DNA of 64,000 bases from NCBI RefSeq assembly GCF_963576615.1, contig NC_088710.1, forward strand, positions 5,188,001 to 5,252,000. Direction: 5' to 3'. Below, piece after piece: positions 50,505 to 60,149 of the stretch. Positions within the stretch are counted from its first letter, which is position 1, and every line of letters begins with the position of its first letter. The notes beneath the pieces are model-generated. The model was given only the letters and a program-made list of their open reading frames with translations. It ran no database searches and was not told the DNA's origin. The translations under genes and the position numbers were made by a program. This DNA is from Watersipora subatra (Eukaryota; Bryozoa; Gymnolaemata; Cheilostomatida; Watersiporidae).

Positions 50505-53500
50505 TGTTTCTTCACCCCGGTTAACCCATATGGGTGGTACTTTCCGCTCCAACATATCATACCATAGACATGATATCATAGACATACCATAGAGATGACC
50601 TCATAGACATGTCATACCATAGACATATGATATCATAGACATATTATAACATAGACATATTCAATCATAGACATATGATGTAATAGACATATTCTATCAT
50701 AGACAAATGATAGAATAGACATATTATAACATAAACATATTCTATCATAGACATATGATGTAATAGACATATTATATCATAGACATATTATATAATAGAT
50801 ATATTATATCATAGACATATTATACCAAAGACAGATTCATGAATTGCTGACTAAACAGGTCTGATGTTTACAGGAAAACAATAAATAGTTTCTAGAAAAA
50901 AGCTCCCAGTAAAGACACTTCAGTGTACACTGACATACACAGACACCTACACTTACATATGTTGCAGTTGTAGGTATATGAATTTAACAAGGTATTTAGG
51001 TAAACAGGGATGCAGATAAAGAGACTGCTTCATAAGGTAGATGAATTGCTGATACTAACACTTCAACCTTTTGTTATGACTTTTTATGTACATTATACTA
51101 ACTAGGAATCGTCACTTAGTGTATTTATAAACAGTTAATACCATTTTGTACCCCACTTGAGCCTGCCATGCTGATACCTGCACTCACCTACACATCACCT
51201 TCTAATGATCACACACACGTTATCCTCTAATGATCACATACACATCACCTTCTAATGATCACACACACGTTATCCTCTAATGATCACATACACATCACCT
51301 TCTAACGATAACATACACATCACCTTCTAATGATCACATACACATCACCTACTACTGATCACATACACATCACCTTCTAATGATCACATACACATCACCT
51401 TCTAATGATCACATACACATCACCTTCTAATGATCACATACACACCACCTTCTAATGATCACATACACATCACCTTCTAATGATCACATACACATCACCT
51501 TCTAATGATCACATACACATCACCTTCTAATGATCACATACACATCACCTTCTAATGATCACATACGCATCACCTTCTAATGATCACATACACATCACCT
51601 TCTAATGATCACATACACATCACCTTCTAATGATCACATGCATATCACCTTCTAATGATCACATACACATCACCTTCTAATGATCACATACACATCACCT
51701 TCTAATGATCACCATGAGCCCAGCTCCCCTTCTTAGGAACTGCAGACTACTTGGTTATGTATAACAAAGGTGCACACGCTACTACTTGCACTAAGGCTGT
51801 TCAGATTCTCCCTGTGTTGCCCACAAATGTTTCTATGTCGTAGTTTGTTTCCTTATTGGGTTACACAATGTTTGAGTCAAGTAACTGGCAGCAGAAATAA
51901 GCATGCAACAGCAAAAGTGTGACCTGAAATCTTTATAAATATTGTAATGTTTTTAGGATATAGTAACCAATCGCCTGCCTCATAACAAATGCGTTCAGTC
52001 AATACAAAAAATGTTCCATTGAAATCGCTCGAGATAATTGATAAAGTATTTGCCATGTCTGCCACACATCACTGAGAGCAGTATATAGAGGATAACTCCA
52101 AGTTTATGGATATAAGAACGACTAACCTAATGTTTATTATCTACCCAATTGCATATACGTGCAAGATTTTTTTCTGACATGGAATGCCCCTCTTGGGTGC
52201 CCAAAGAAAATCTGTAAGCGTCATAAATCGCAGACTTTATTTTAGTCCAAGTTTTCACTCCTCGTTTCGCAGTAGATTTCACTCTTAGTTGATAGCATGC
52301 TGTCTCAGTAGCATCAAACAAGAAAGCTAGACAGTTAACACAGACCCTATAAATCAGTTTCCATCACTTACCATTTTTCTTTGCCCGAGTCTACCTTGCC
52401 AAGTGTGACTACCGGCTCAAGGGAAGTCGTAGCGAGAAGCTCTTCAGAGGTCAGACCTGGGGCGTGTTGTATAGGGAGCACCTCATTAGGTATTGCTACA
52501 GGTACCGCAACCCTCTTTTTTTTCTTCCACCTTCTGGCTGGGTAGGAGTACACCTGACCAGGTTTGACCCCTGCGAAAGAAGTTTAAACATTTTGACGAA
52601 GAATTCCTCAGTTTACAACTTTTACTAGACCTAGTTGAACCAAAGTGGTAAAACAAAAAAACTTTAGCAAGCTGAATTTTAATGAAATACAAGTACATGT
52701 ACATTCAATGTTTGCATACTTGGGAGTATATTTATTCCAAGACGTGTTTCTGAGTTTGTGATTTCAGAAACAATCAACTGCTTTGAAGAGGGTTATATTA
52801 ATATCAAACATTACCACTATATCAAGGCTACCACTATACCAAATGTTACCACTATATCAAATTTTACCACTATATCAAATGTTACCACTATATCAAATGT
52901 TACCACTATATCAAACACTACCACTATAGCAAACACTACCGCTATAGCAAACGCTTTCACTATTTTAGGTGCAGCTAGAACTGGAAAATTCTGTTTCTGT
53001 GATTGATAACAAGATATATACAATTGCCATGTAAAACTCTTTTGTTCAACAAAAACTTCTCTATTATAAAACAGTTCGACTGAAGTGTCTAGAATGATCA
53101 GATATATTAGGAAAAATTACATTTTTTGTTTAAAACAAAGTTGTCTGTCCGATAACTATCTTGGAAGAATCATAGATTTTGCCGTAGTCACACTGGCAAG
53201 TATAAACACATATGTAGGCCATATTTCCGTAAGTGTTCCAATAGAATCCTTACTAGCAATCATTAGTAGACAACTCTAACTGGTCTCGATTTTCTGATCT
53301 ATTTCAATCGCAAGATTTTCAACTATATTCAGCTGCTTCCTGCGAGTGAAATGACATGTTTCATTTGCTGCTGACATGGATCTTCATGTTTCACGTGGCT
53401 GTACTGGTAGAGTTGCACTCTCCTACCACTGTCTGAGCTCACAGTTTATCACTGGCGCAAAAAAGGTTTGGAGCAAACAAAAGAAAGCCGCTCCATGATG

Positions 53501-56500
53501 TCTAAGCACAAAGATTTCTATCCTTAGCAGTACACTCAAAATATTTAACATAATCAAGTTCAAAGAAATGATGGAGAACAGTATTATGACAACATTATTG
53601 GTATAATAATGATAGGGTACACATGTTTTTACACATGAATATGATATTAATAACCTCTATTGATAACTCTTCTACAGTACTATATGACGAGGAACATTCT
53701 CACGCTATTCAAAATGCTCAGACATCTACCTAACTAAAGTACAACCATATATTTAGCAACTACCGCAATTATGTCATTTCATAACGCCTATATGCGACAA
53801 GAGAAGACAACTATAAGTTTGTGCTGAAAAGTAACGCCTCACATTTATTGTTTTTTCCGCTTTATGACTTCTATTGCTAGTCAAATGACCATGTATTTGT
53901 GTAAACAAAAGCTGTCAGCGCTTGAGCTCTCACACATAAACCAAGTAGCTGGTCTTGTTCTTCAATAGCCATATCAATTGTCCTGCGTGACACGATACAT
54001 AATAGTCTATTGAGTAGAGTCCAACGATAGATTACGTTTCAGTTTGCAATTTAGAATTCAACTCGATATTACTACTAACTTGATATAACACTAGGGCCAT
54101 TGAACGCTTTCAAGGTAAACACGACACTCAGCAGCGGTGAGGCAGTCACAATATCCTTCTTATTCAAAGCGCTGACTTTTCTAGATGACCAGTTTCTAGC
54201 ATCTAAATGACCAGTTTTTAGCAGCATGCAGGTATTCGGTAAACACTCATACGCCCAGATACAGCAGCTGAGGGAAGAACTGCTGTCGGCAAGAAAGAGC
54301 AACAAAATGAAGGATGACACAATTGCTTTCTTGCAACGAGAGAAGGAGAACTTGGTAAAAGAGGTAAGCATGGTTTGTTGAGGGCGTGCATTTCATTCGG
54401 TAAGAAGACATCATCATTGGTCATAAGTAGTGCTGGTCATAGATGACTATATTAGGGTGCACCTTCCCAGAACATGAACAGAAAACTAGAGCCAATGTAT
54501 GGAAAAGAAGCAGTCATGTGGAGCTTAGCTGTACTCAGGTTACGTAAAAGTATTTTGTCTATTTAACTGGCACTTCAGAAACATATGAAAATTTAAGTTC
54601 ATAACCTGTTTGTTAACAAAGTACCTGAGAGAGTATTGATCAAAATTTACTAGCCTGAGTTCCTCATAAGCTCAAGAGCTACTCTCTTATGAAGTCATAG
54701 CTATAGTCAGCTCTTAAAACAGTAAGATAAGTAATGCATAGGAGAATAACTCATGGAGATGGTGGGATCTTAAGATTCTCAAAAGGTTAAATGAAGGAGG
54801 TGAAATAGAGTACCCTCTAGAGAGCCGGTATTGTGTAGGGAGTGACTAATCACGGGCTGTTAACCAACAGGTGAAACACTATGAGACGATATGCGCTGGT
54901 GTTGAGAATGACATCGCCCTGCAGCAGAGGTACGAGCAAGAGCTGAAGAACCTCCGCACTGACATCCAACATTGGAAGGTAAGTTCTCCGCTACAGGCTG
55001 ATATGGGTCCTGTTTAGACAGCGCTATGTCATCTTTACATTCACATAAGAAACTACACTAACGTGTAGATAACTTCACTGGCTACTCGCTTTTTTAAAAA
55101 GTTTCAACAAATGTCTAAATGGTGCAAATTACAGACTGGTGCTAAATAGGTGCAACATGCTGTCTAAAGAGAAAAACATTAAAAAATGTTTATTTAGCAG
55201 TACTTCCTGAGAAACTAAACTACTATTATTAGCTATAATATGAACATTTTAAAATTTCTAACAGTAAAGCACATTATTTTTTCTCACGACTTATGTTACC
55301 AACTAATTTAGATTTGCATCCCTTGATCTACCATTTGCTAAATAGTACATTGAAGATCTACTGCTAATATTGTTCCTGGTGTCTGCATGTAATAGGTAAT
55401 ACAAGGCAAAATAGAGCAAAATTAGGGCATTGCTTTAATATTTAGACTAACAAAAATATAACTTGTTTTTCATAATAATCCAACTTACTTGAAAAAAAAA
55501 AAATAACAAAAGGACCAGTTGGTTATCAGGTGTACCGAATCACAAAATGTTGCAATAACGGCATGCCTATGTATGATATACTTGTCTACACCTGTTTACA
55601 CTTGTCTACACTTGTCAGGAAGTGGTAAAGAGGCATAAGCATGCGAGAAAGAGTATAACACGTGAGAACACAATGTTGGACCAGGGCCATAAGGAGTTGA
55701 TAGATGAAATCAACAGCAACCTCAACATACTGCTGTCAGATATTCCTACAGAGACCAGGTAAGAGAGACTGCTACTCATCTTTGATGTTTGCTAGATGTT
55801 CCCCGGAGAGACATTGAAGGAACCCATTCAAATACTGAAAAATCTCTATTGAGAAACAGTTGCCTAAAAATTGGCAAAAACAAAATCGATTTAAACCGAT
55901 GTTTACAACGACGAGTCATGTCTTAATGCTGACTATGTATCGCAATGGCAGCGTTTAAATTTTACATCTATTCCGTCACAAACAGTATCATTCAGCTAAA
56001 GTCATTGTGATTATCACACACGAGTATAACTTACCATTTATAGTTAGTGTATTACTATACAGTCAAACCTTGGTTTTCAAATGCCTCAGATCTCAAAAAA
56101 ATCGGAGTTTGAACACAAATTTTGAGATTTTAATGACTCAGACGCTGAAGTATATTTAGGAACTTCAACACACCTGAGATAAGTCATGAGTAACTCAATA
56201 AGGAATCTCAGTTGCCTGCTAATGTTCTCTCTCATTATACTGTATCTAGTATTCACTGTCATACAATCATTATTGTGTACGAAATATCAACTGTACTTTT
56301 GTTTTGCTCAATGTATCAGTGTTTTATTATACCGGTAGTTTCATCTTTTGTAAAAATGAAACACAAGATATTTTCATATGTCGATGCATTCCCCAGTCTA
56401 GCCTATTAATAGAGTATTTATGAGAAATGCAGAGTAATCTATACATTACATGCTCTCTTAATATACAGTTTATGGTGTCAAACAATGTAAAAATTTTCTT

Positions 56501-59500
56501 CTAGTTTTTCAACAAATTAAAATTATTTACAGTAATTGTAATAGAAGCACCGTCTCAGAATCCAAACAAATCGCGATTTGAACCAGCTGAAATGGGTTGT
56601 AGTCAAAGATTGAGGTTGGACAGCGTTCAGCTTTATAATATTTCATACATTCTATTGTGAATAATCGTGTAATAAATTGCATCGTGCCTCGATGTGAGCA
56701 AACCACAGCGATCTCCAGCAAAACTATATTCTCTTTCTCTCAGCAAAACTAGATGTGTGTAGCTACAATGGCATACCTAGTTAGAGCACCTATAGTATAT
56801 ATGACTTACTGCAATTGTAAATGTAACACACCATTGATTACACTCAATAGTTTATAAAACTTGGGACCAAAAAACAACAATATTTCCAGGATCGCTCAAG
56901 ATATTTGCTAAGGCTTATTTTGAGCCTGAGGCAATAAATGTCAAGGTTATAAGCAGCAGGCAGCTAGCATTCAATCAGAATAACTAACTGAATTCATTTG
57001 ATCACAACTTAGAGGATGTTACTGGAGTCATTAATAGTAACTAGTCACAGCTAATAGTAGCTAGTCACAGTTAATAGCCGTTAGTCACAGTTAATAGTCA
57101 CAGTTAATAGTCACAGTTAATAGTCACAATTAATAGTCACAGTTAATAGTCACAGTTAATAGTCACAGTTAATAGTCACAGTTAATAGTCACAGTTAATA
57201 GTCACAGTTAATAGTAATTAGTCGCAGACATAGCAACTAATTGATAGTAGTCATTAGTGGTGGTATCTGAAGGCATAGTTAGGTCTTAACCAGTCAAAAT
57301 TCTGTCTTGCCTTCACTTCATGATCGTGAAACTGCAGAAGTGATTTGGCATTACGTGTACTGTATAGTCATGTTTCAGAATGAAGAAGTTCCCCCCCACC
57401 CCCTCTGCTTTCTTCAGCCTTTAAAACATTGGTATAACAAACCACCAGGCACTCTTCGTGTCCCTAAACAGCTACACCTTCAGGCTCTACTTGTATTTTA
57501 GTGCAAGTATTAAGCGACAGTTAGTAGAGATCATTGAGCATGCCGAGCACGAGACTTCATGGAACCTTCTACAAGTCACTAGCAAGGCACTCATAGAAAT
57601 CCAGGCGCATGTCAACAAATACAAACTGTAAGTCAACGTATTCCAGTACTGATTGACTAGACACCGTCATCCGCTCTTCTAGTAGACCACTACAGAGAGT
57701 TAAACATAAGTTATTTGCTTGTTATGTCAAAACAGTTGTATGTTGGAGCAAAAATCCTTATATGATTACACTGTGTCTTGTTTAATTCGTTCCAAAGCCG
57801 AAACCAGCGATCAACTCTTCAAGCAATAACACGTAATATTAAAACAAATCAATTATGTAAAAATGAAAACGTATAATTCTAAATTTGAAATAAGAAATAA
57901 ATTAAAAAGTAAAATAATAGGCAGTTAAAGAGGTTTTTATTGCTGCCTCACCGTCGAGCATTGTAAACAGAATTATTTTACTCTGACTTATGCTAGATAT
58001 AGTCTAAATCAACTCTATTGATGATTTACAAATACTTCTATATTTTATTTTCAACTCATGCAAGTTTGTTATTTTTACTTACAAAACTTAAATTTCTTGA
58101 GAAATTTCATATGTTGATATGTTGAAAATTGTTCTATGCTTCGAGACAAATCTCTGTTGAAATTTCATGTTATTTGGTGAAAATTTAGTTAGCATAGGTG
58201 ATCACAATTCGACTGTAATATTAGGAATATAGCTGAAGAAGGGGCTCACTCAACTATGTTACACTTCCAAACACAGATGAGTAAGGTGTCATGTAAAACA
58301 TCAAGTCCATGAGTTTTTGAGAATGACAGCGTTAGAATGTGCAATATGTCACTTATTTCTGGCTGATGACTCTTAAGGAAAACCCATCGAACAGAAACAC
58401 CTGTGGAAGCACCTGCCAGAACTTGTCGGTAGGTAGCAAACGCAGACGGGTGATGATCAACTTTTCTCCTAGCAACTAATAAAATCTCTTCTGTGATTCC
58501 TTTTAACTCACTGAATATCCTAAGCATTTCTCATCCTGTGTTCCTCCATATGACAAACATTTACAATGCTGTAACATTCAACATCTCATGCATTTCCTAG
58601 CCTGTGATACCCAGAATATCTTGCATTTCCTTGCGCCTGATACGTCTAACATTTGTTCAACTGCCAACTCATCTAATAATTATAAATCCTAGAGTTGTTC
58701 GACCTTGCTTTCTTCTATAGACGTGAAATTAATTCTTAATCATTTCCATGTATATACAAAAGTAAAGATTTTCAGTTAACAGGTAATATCAGACAGACAC
58801 TGTACAATGTCTTCGTTTGAGAGGATATTGGAGATCACTTTTAACAGCACAACTAAATATTTCAAAGGCAATGCTCATCCTTGGCACCAAAACATTGATT
58901 ACCTATGGCAATGCCCAGCGAAGGGAAGATAATTCTATTGGAGCTTGCATAGTCAAAACTGTGTTGGTGGTATAAACCTTAACATTGTATCCGCAAACAA
59001 CCGAGTGCTATACTTTACTAATACCCACTATCATGATTTGTAGCATCATCATCAATTATTGCCACTTTTAGGGCATTCGAATCGGCAACAAAGAGGCCGG
59101 TGATGCGCTACTCACACACACCGGGAGAGCCAATCCCACATAGCCAACCTACCAGGTCGGCAATGTCAAGGTTGGTTAAGCACAGCCTCAGCTCCACTAG
59201 AAGGTCCTCTCTTGAATCCAACACGCGTGCGCAAAGTGCTGCCGACAATCAAGGTAGTTATTTTAAAGGCCACCTATATAAATGTGAGTGAAACCATGCG
59301 AAAAGCTCACATAAAACTAGGGTTTTTCTAGAAACTTGGCTCACAATTTCTTAAAACAGTCATTGCAAATATTTCGTTGCATTGTAGAGTTTCGGACCAT
59401 TCCGGGATTCCTGCCAGGACTAAAGAAATACAACAATTCTAGCTGATATCCGCGAATTGATATAAAAAGACGATAACTCCCCAAACAATACTATTACGTC

Positions 59501-60146
59501 AGTTTTACTCAACTCATAATATGTACATTGTATATATAATATGGATTTAACAGCTATGAATTTATTCACCACAGTATTCAGCAAATTACACCATTATGTG
59601 CAAACAAGCCAATGTAATATATTATATAGTAATATATTATATATTAATATATTATATAGTAATGTATTATATACCGTAGTAATATATTATATACCGTAGT
59701 AATGTATGATATATAGAAAGTGAAGCTGAGACAGTCTTGTCTTATATGGTTGCACTAATGATCAGAGAGCAGAGGCTTAGAGATACATGGAGCTAACTTT
59801 TACCACTTGCTACTAAATGTCAGACCTGCCAAATATAACATGTCACCACTGGCAAACAACTGTCACCGATTGATACTAATTACTAGTAACTACTCCAACT
59901 CACTACTAGCAATTGATAGCCTTATTGTTGAGCCCAACACCTGACAATTATCTGTAACTATATACCTGGATTTCGCTCTCTCTCTGAAATCCACAAATGG
60001 CAGTTAGTTTGAGCCAAGCCTGTGGTGTTGTCCAGATACGGCTGTCGCATTTTACGCTCCATCATCATCTTTGAATTCCACTGTTTGACTGACTCAAGGG
60101 CCGTGTCATATTTAGACTTTTCCTCTACACTTGCCAACATGGCAGC
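30453..60146 (-). CDS. DPF: d4/DPF double-PHD-finger protein (BAF45-type SWI/SNF subunit), 8 exons
   Basis: Family role: subunit of BAF chromatin remodellers; the tandem PHD fingers read acylated histone H3 tails in the nucleus. Exons on the minus strand: 60,146-59,966; 52,570-52,372; 45,156-44,948; 42,242-42,070; 35,155-35,053; 34,247-34,135; 31,462-31,381; 30,520-30,453. All junctions are AG/GT with matching phases, giving 375 codons and TAA. Exon 1 has the Requiem N-terminal signature ([19 protein letters not shown]). Exon 2 has the family motif [15 protein letters not shown]. Exon 3 is acidic then basic, like the family linker. A C2H2 finger ([17 protein letters not shown], x4, H) spans exons 3-4 near residue 195. 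PHD1 (from DYCDFC, HPTCLQF, WQCIEC) and PHD2 ([24 protein letters not shown]) occupy ~255-365. Close to human DPF2 length (391). A first exon with a few residues may be missing; an in-frame ATG lies at codon 3 of exon 1. Several introns carry mobile elements, and intron 1 contains a + strand gene. Confidence 0.95.
30598..30994. mobile_element. pogo/mariner-like MITE
   Basis: Left end TA|CTGTCAAACCTCGACATATG and right end GTTGAGGTTGACAG give imperfect ~14-bp inverted repeats. The right flank is CA, so one target base may have changed. No ORF. Located just upstream (in gene sense) of the last DPF exon. Confidence 0.55.
31561..32746. mobile_element. hAT-type non-autonomous element in DPF intron
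   Basis: Starts CAGGGCAGTATC and ends GGATACGGCCCTG, giving inverted CAGGGC(A/C)GTATC termini. The 8-bp flanks GTTGTCGT (31,553-31,560) and GTTGTCAT (32,747-32,754) differ at one base. Inside are a G-rich stretch (GGTGGGGGGAGGGGGGTCCG, 31,633-31,652) and a perfect 20-bp hairpin (32,037-32,079). No transposase recognised. It begins 99 bp upstream (gene sense) of the exon encoding PHD2. Confidence 0.82.
32037..32079. repeat. Perfect hairpin, 20-bp arms, 3-bp loop
   Basis: TTAAGTTTGAGCTATGCATG, loop TTA, then its exact reverse complement. It lies inside the hAT-type element. Confidence 0.95.
34732..34805 (-). repeat. tRNA-derived SINE-like fragment
   Basis: Minus strand has A-box-like GGCTAGTGAGCTGAATG and B-box GGGTTCAAGTCCTGC in tRNA spacing. 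Acceptor pairing is weak. Likely a SINE head, not a tRNA gene. Confidence 0.5.
35797..35982. repeat. Long near-perfect palindrome, ~80-bp arms
   Basis: The arm from ATACTCTTGGCTCC through GGGCATGAGCTGGCTTCAA (to ~35,878) is the reverse complement of 35,903-35,982, with few mismatches and a ~20-bp loop. Lies in a DPF intron; probably a foldback MITE. No target duplication resolved. Confidence 0.85.
36220..39035 (+). pseudogene. Decayed non-LTR retrotransposon reverse transcriptase
   Basis: Fragments in all three + frames follow the order of one known type of non-LTR polymerase: a basic/N-terminal block (around 36,900-37,020), an RT block where [15 protein letters not shown] (~37,530) stands for the D-ANAYGSVPH motif, the strand-B block [12 protein letters not shown] (~37,690), a [22 protein letters not shown] thumb-like part (~38,240-38,370) and a [11 protein letters not shown] tail near 38,720. 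Stops and frameshifts throughout. A separate repeat interrupts it at 37,018-37,240. Placement in the R2/NeSL-like group is from memory and uncertain. Confidence 0.65.
37018..37145 (+). repeat. Dispersed repeat, + copy
   Basis: CCTTTCCGCTCCAGATATGT through TTCATACATGCTGTTCAGTT is nearly the reverse complement of 40,938-41,064. It breaks the RT remnant, so it may be a later insertion. Confidence 0.8.
39974..40413 (+). mobile_element. Non-autonomous Helitron, copy 3
   Basis: The clearest copy at its 3' end: hairpin CCCGGGCAACGCCGGG, then TAGCACAACTAG and host T at 40,414. The 5' end is placed at A|TCTCAAAGTATGTGTG. A tRNA-like inverted stretch with A- and B-box-like blocks lies at 40,030-40,110. 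No ORF. Confidence 0.72.
40938..41064 (-). repeat. Dispersed repeat, - copy
   Basis: Reverse complement of 37,018-37,145. A short tandem (CCGTATGCTGAACTGAGACA) precedes it at 40,910-40,955. Confidence 0.8.
41153..41455. repeat. ~44-bp minisatellite, about 7 units
   Basis: GGTAATAATTATCACTGTTA, CCCAGGACACCAAGG, then GGGGCAGCA repeats with small changes. In a DPF intron. Confidence 0.9.
42245..42540 (+). pseudogene. LINE 3'-end remnant
   Basis: A + frame reads [16 protein letters not shown] ... [10 protein letters not shown] ... [11 protein letters not shown] and stops, resembling the C-terminal end of Jockey/CR1-like LINE polymerases. It is followed by a T-rich 3' UTR, AATAAA at 42,527 and a short (TA)n tail. 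It directly abuts the DPF exon at 42,242, so that exon's polypyrimidine tract is antisense LINE sequence. Confidence 0.55.
43418..43655. repeat. 14-bp minisatellite, about 17 units
   Basis: CCGAGTTAGTCCGA-type units with frequent substitutions (CTCCC, TTCGA, TCTGA). Located in a DPF intron. Confidence 0.88.
43924..44823 (+). other. Unassigned stretch with medium ORFs
   Basis: Contains a 111-codon ORF (43,924-44,259), a 139-codon ORF (44,404-44,823) and a well-placed GCCATGGCTGAG at 44,298. None resembles a family I know, and there is no splice-consistent model linking them. A duplicated CGCCACTCCAATGA(A/T)TTTATC pair lies at 44,419 and 44,460. Possibly transposon remains; treat coding status as open. 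Confidence 0.25.
45749..47878 (-). CDS. LINE reverse transcriptase / restriction-like endonuclease
   Basis: 709 codons in the same frame as the upstream half. Contains the full RT palm motifs with YMDD intact, the CCHC-like knuckle, and the PD...D restriction-like endonuclease with the AVPND block. Such proteins nick target DNA and prime reverse transcription on it. It ends in ...NIPGLW and TAG. The ORF begins at an in-frame ATG only because of the upstream TAG, so it lacks the N-terminal domain. Host for the insertion is an intron of DPF, in the same transcriptional orientation. Confidence 0.88.
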   Translation of the reverse strand: MKNWAAPGHDMIQAFWLKKLTTLHTRMAKQMECLIEQGDHPEWLTKGRTVLLIKDPKQGPIPKNYRPITCLPTTWKLLSGIVADKLEEHMSHYMSSAQKGIGRNTRGAKHQLLVDRTVCQDSRRRQTNLAMAWIDYKKAYDSIPHSWILECLSMYNVHPALVAFIKMSMTKWKTELEANGKKLASVQIKRGIYQGDSLSPLLFCICLNPLSNMLEETQCGYQFKSGTKINHLFYMDDIKLYANKERDIDSLIHLTQVYSKDIGMTFGIEKCGRLILKKGHSMLTDGLRMPNGTIKDIEEGYKYLGIMQSNINHEAEVRHKAITEYKKRLRQVLRSQLNAKNQIMAINTYALPVIRYPAGIVKWTEEAIKETDIATRKLLTMHGALHPKSDTTRLYLDGKNGGRGLKSVQQTVKEKEQSIKAYAASMAISDKLLAEFQSAALTTDLRPDDEEIDWHMKPLHGAYHQQISKVGDLHQTYMWLNKGNLSANTESLIMAAQEQVLPTRQLQTKIYHTRDDPRCRLCKDAPETIQHIISGSKQLAGNAYTEQHNHVAGIVYRSLCNEYGLNKPQHWWGAPGKVNENDRAKILWDFYIQTDKHVLANQPDIVVVDKENKRATIIDIAVPNDYNIASKEKEKVEKYLPLGEEIEKCWNVRTTVVPVVIGALGAITPAHKMWLAQIPTAINSGELQKSALLGTAKILRRVLNIPGLW
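47882..48775 (-). CDS. N-terminal part of the LINE ORF, ended by TAG
   Basis: Open from after a TGA at 48,778-48,776; the first ATG in frame is at 48,589 (235 codons). Encodes a basic, helical protein segment ([32 protein letters not shown]) typical of the region just before the RT in RLE-type LINEs. It ends at a single TAG, two codons before the ATG of the RT part in the same frame, so the two are halves of one ancestral ORF. No N-terminal DNA-binding zinc fingers were found. Confidence 0.75.
   Translation of the reverse strand: MTAKQLVAQRSNIIKRHLISELEVDEIREQFTQVTSSTNEECISSHTVTHTRSCVDSRVEEDMHLDLDPKARELAEKIINKMSAANDYGSRVPLRRVSKAIPKKLLEDINLALESISTGSISETNALIYSTSTVILEEMDIKPMPTRLQAIPSWQLRLQNKIKDLRKKVSRLSERSNHSLERPKREATIEALESAKQQLVALSARLKRYTKERDNKRMNKLFINNPSRVYSQFKGELQRPMSEPPRSSTSKFWKDIWEKETTHNTTANWLKRLKESHQHTVAQQGLTISKDDIKCRV
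49062..49135 (-). repeat. tRNA-derived SINE-like head upstream of the LINE
   Basis: Minus strand reads TAGCGCAGTTGG (good A box) and, ~38 bases on, GGTTCAAACC (good B box). The acceptor ends do not pair, so it is not a working tRNA. A (TA)n tract lies on its outer side (49,133-49,186). Confidence 0.6.
49198..50260. repeat. ~1.06-kb dispersed repeat, copy 1
   Basis: Starts TAAACAGAATTATTTTACTC and ends near GAGTGCTATATTTTGCTAGT. Matches 57,964-59,034 in direct orientation along its whole length with scattered differences. No terminal inverted repeats or conserved ORF; the longest ORF of copy 2 is broken by a stop here. Family unknown. Confidence 0.88.
50270..50640. repeat. Large palindrome around a (TA)n tract, made of LINE-tail-like arms
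   Basis: Inner arms (GAGCGGAAAGTACCACCCAT through GGTGAAGAAACAATTT, 50,407-50,455, and its reverse complement ending 50,551) face each other across (TA)n. They resemble the 3' tail of the R2/NeSL-type LINE at 45,680-45,740 (ACCACCCATACGGGTATCCGGGGTGAGGAAACAATTT). Outer arms of TATGGTATGACATGTCTATG repeats extend the palindrome to ~180 bp per side. As a result both strands encode the same ORF; that is a symmetry artefact. Confidence 0.88.
50555..50830. repeat. CATAGACATAT-type minisatellite
   Basis: Irregular 10-17 bp units of ATAGACATATTATA(T/A)CAT. The left part also forms the right arm of the palindrome. Confidence 0.85.
51180..51712. repeat. 25-bp minisatellite, about 21 units
   Basis: ACATACACATCACCTTCTAA plus TGATC repeats almost perfectly; the first units vary more (ACACACGTTATCC). 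Confidence 0.95.
52810..52975. repeat. 18-bp minisatellite, about 9 units
   Basis: ACCACTATATCAAATGTT units; since 18 is a multiple of 3 they stay open in several frames on both strands, which explains the ORFs here. No evidence of coding. Confidence 0.88.
53000..54200. other. DPF intron stretch without recognised features
   Basis: No exon, repeat array or mobile-element end was recognised. Should contain the 5' region of the + strand coiled-coil gene if its first exon is at 54.2 kb. Confidence 0.45.
54226..59291 (+). CDS. Unrecognised coiled-coil gene nested in DPF intron 1, 5 exons
   Basis: Exons: 54,226-54,363 (or from an acceptor at 54,231), 54,871-54,978, 55,619-55,758, 57,502-57,627, 59,072-59,253. 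Borders are AG/GT and phases 0, 0, 2, 2 agree, giving a continuous ~231-residue product. Sequence is strongly helical and charged ([63 protein letters not shown]), then a Ser/Arg-rich tail ([17 protein letters not shown]). The last exon may splice on at 59,254 (GTAGTT, a weak donor) or read through to TGA at 59,291. First exon starts with an ATG; an upstream exon is possible. I do not recognise the family; a cytoskeletal or centrosomal coiled-coil protein is a guess from composition. It lies on the opposite strand to DPF, wholly inside one DPF intron. Confidence 0.78.
56060..56623. mobile_element. pogo/Tigger-like MITE
   Basis: Left end TA|CAGTCAAACCTTGGTTTTCA; right end GATTGAGGTTGGACAG gives imperfect inverted repeats. 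Right flank CG does not match TA. No transposase. Confidence 0.5.
57022..57215. repeat. 13-bp minisatellite, about 14 units
   Basis: CAGTTAATAGTCA units, nearly identical, in an intron of the nested coiled-coil gene; first units are spaced by TAGCTAGT variants. Confidence 0.92.
57964..59034. repeat. ~1.06-kb dispersed repeat, copy 2
   Basis: Direct repeat of 49,198-50,260; it has a small tandem duplication (ATGTTGATATGTTGA) near 58,110. It lies in the last intron of the nested gene and ends 37 bp before the last exon. A 93-codon minus ORF (58,527-58,246) is interrupted in copy 1, so it is not supported as a gene. Confidence 0.88.
59610..59715. repeat. AT-rich tandem repeat
   Basis: TAATATATTATATAG(TAA)/TATACCGTAG units, ~5 copies. 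Confidence 0.85.
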
Positions 60147-60149
60147 CTG

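Noticed and set aside
50370-50585. The same ~60-residue ORF on both strands
   Set aside because: A direct consequence of the palindrome around (TA)n; no other coding sign.
52758-53023. Ile/Thr- and Val-rich ORFs on both strands
   Set aside because: 18-bp minisatellite open in several frames.
58246-58527. 93-codon minus ORF in the 1.06-kb repeat
   Set aside because: Interrupted by a stop in the sister copy at 49.5 kb.
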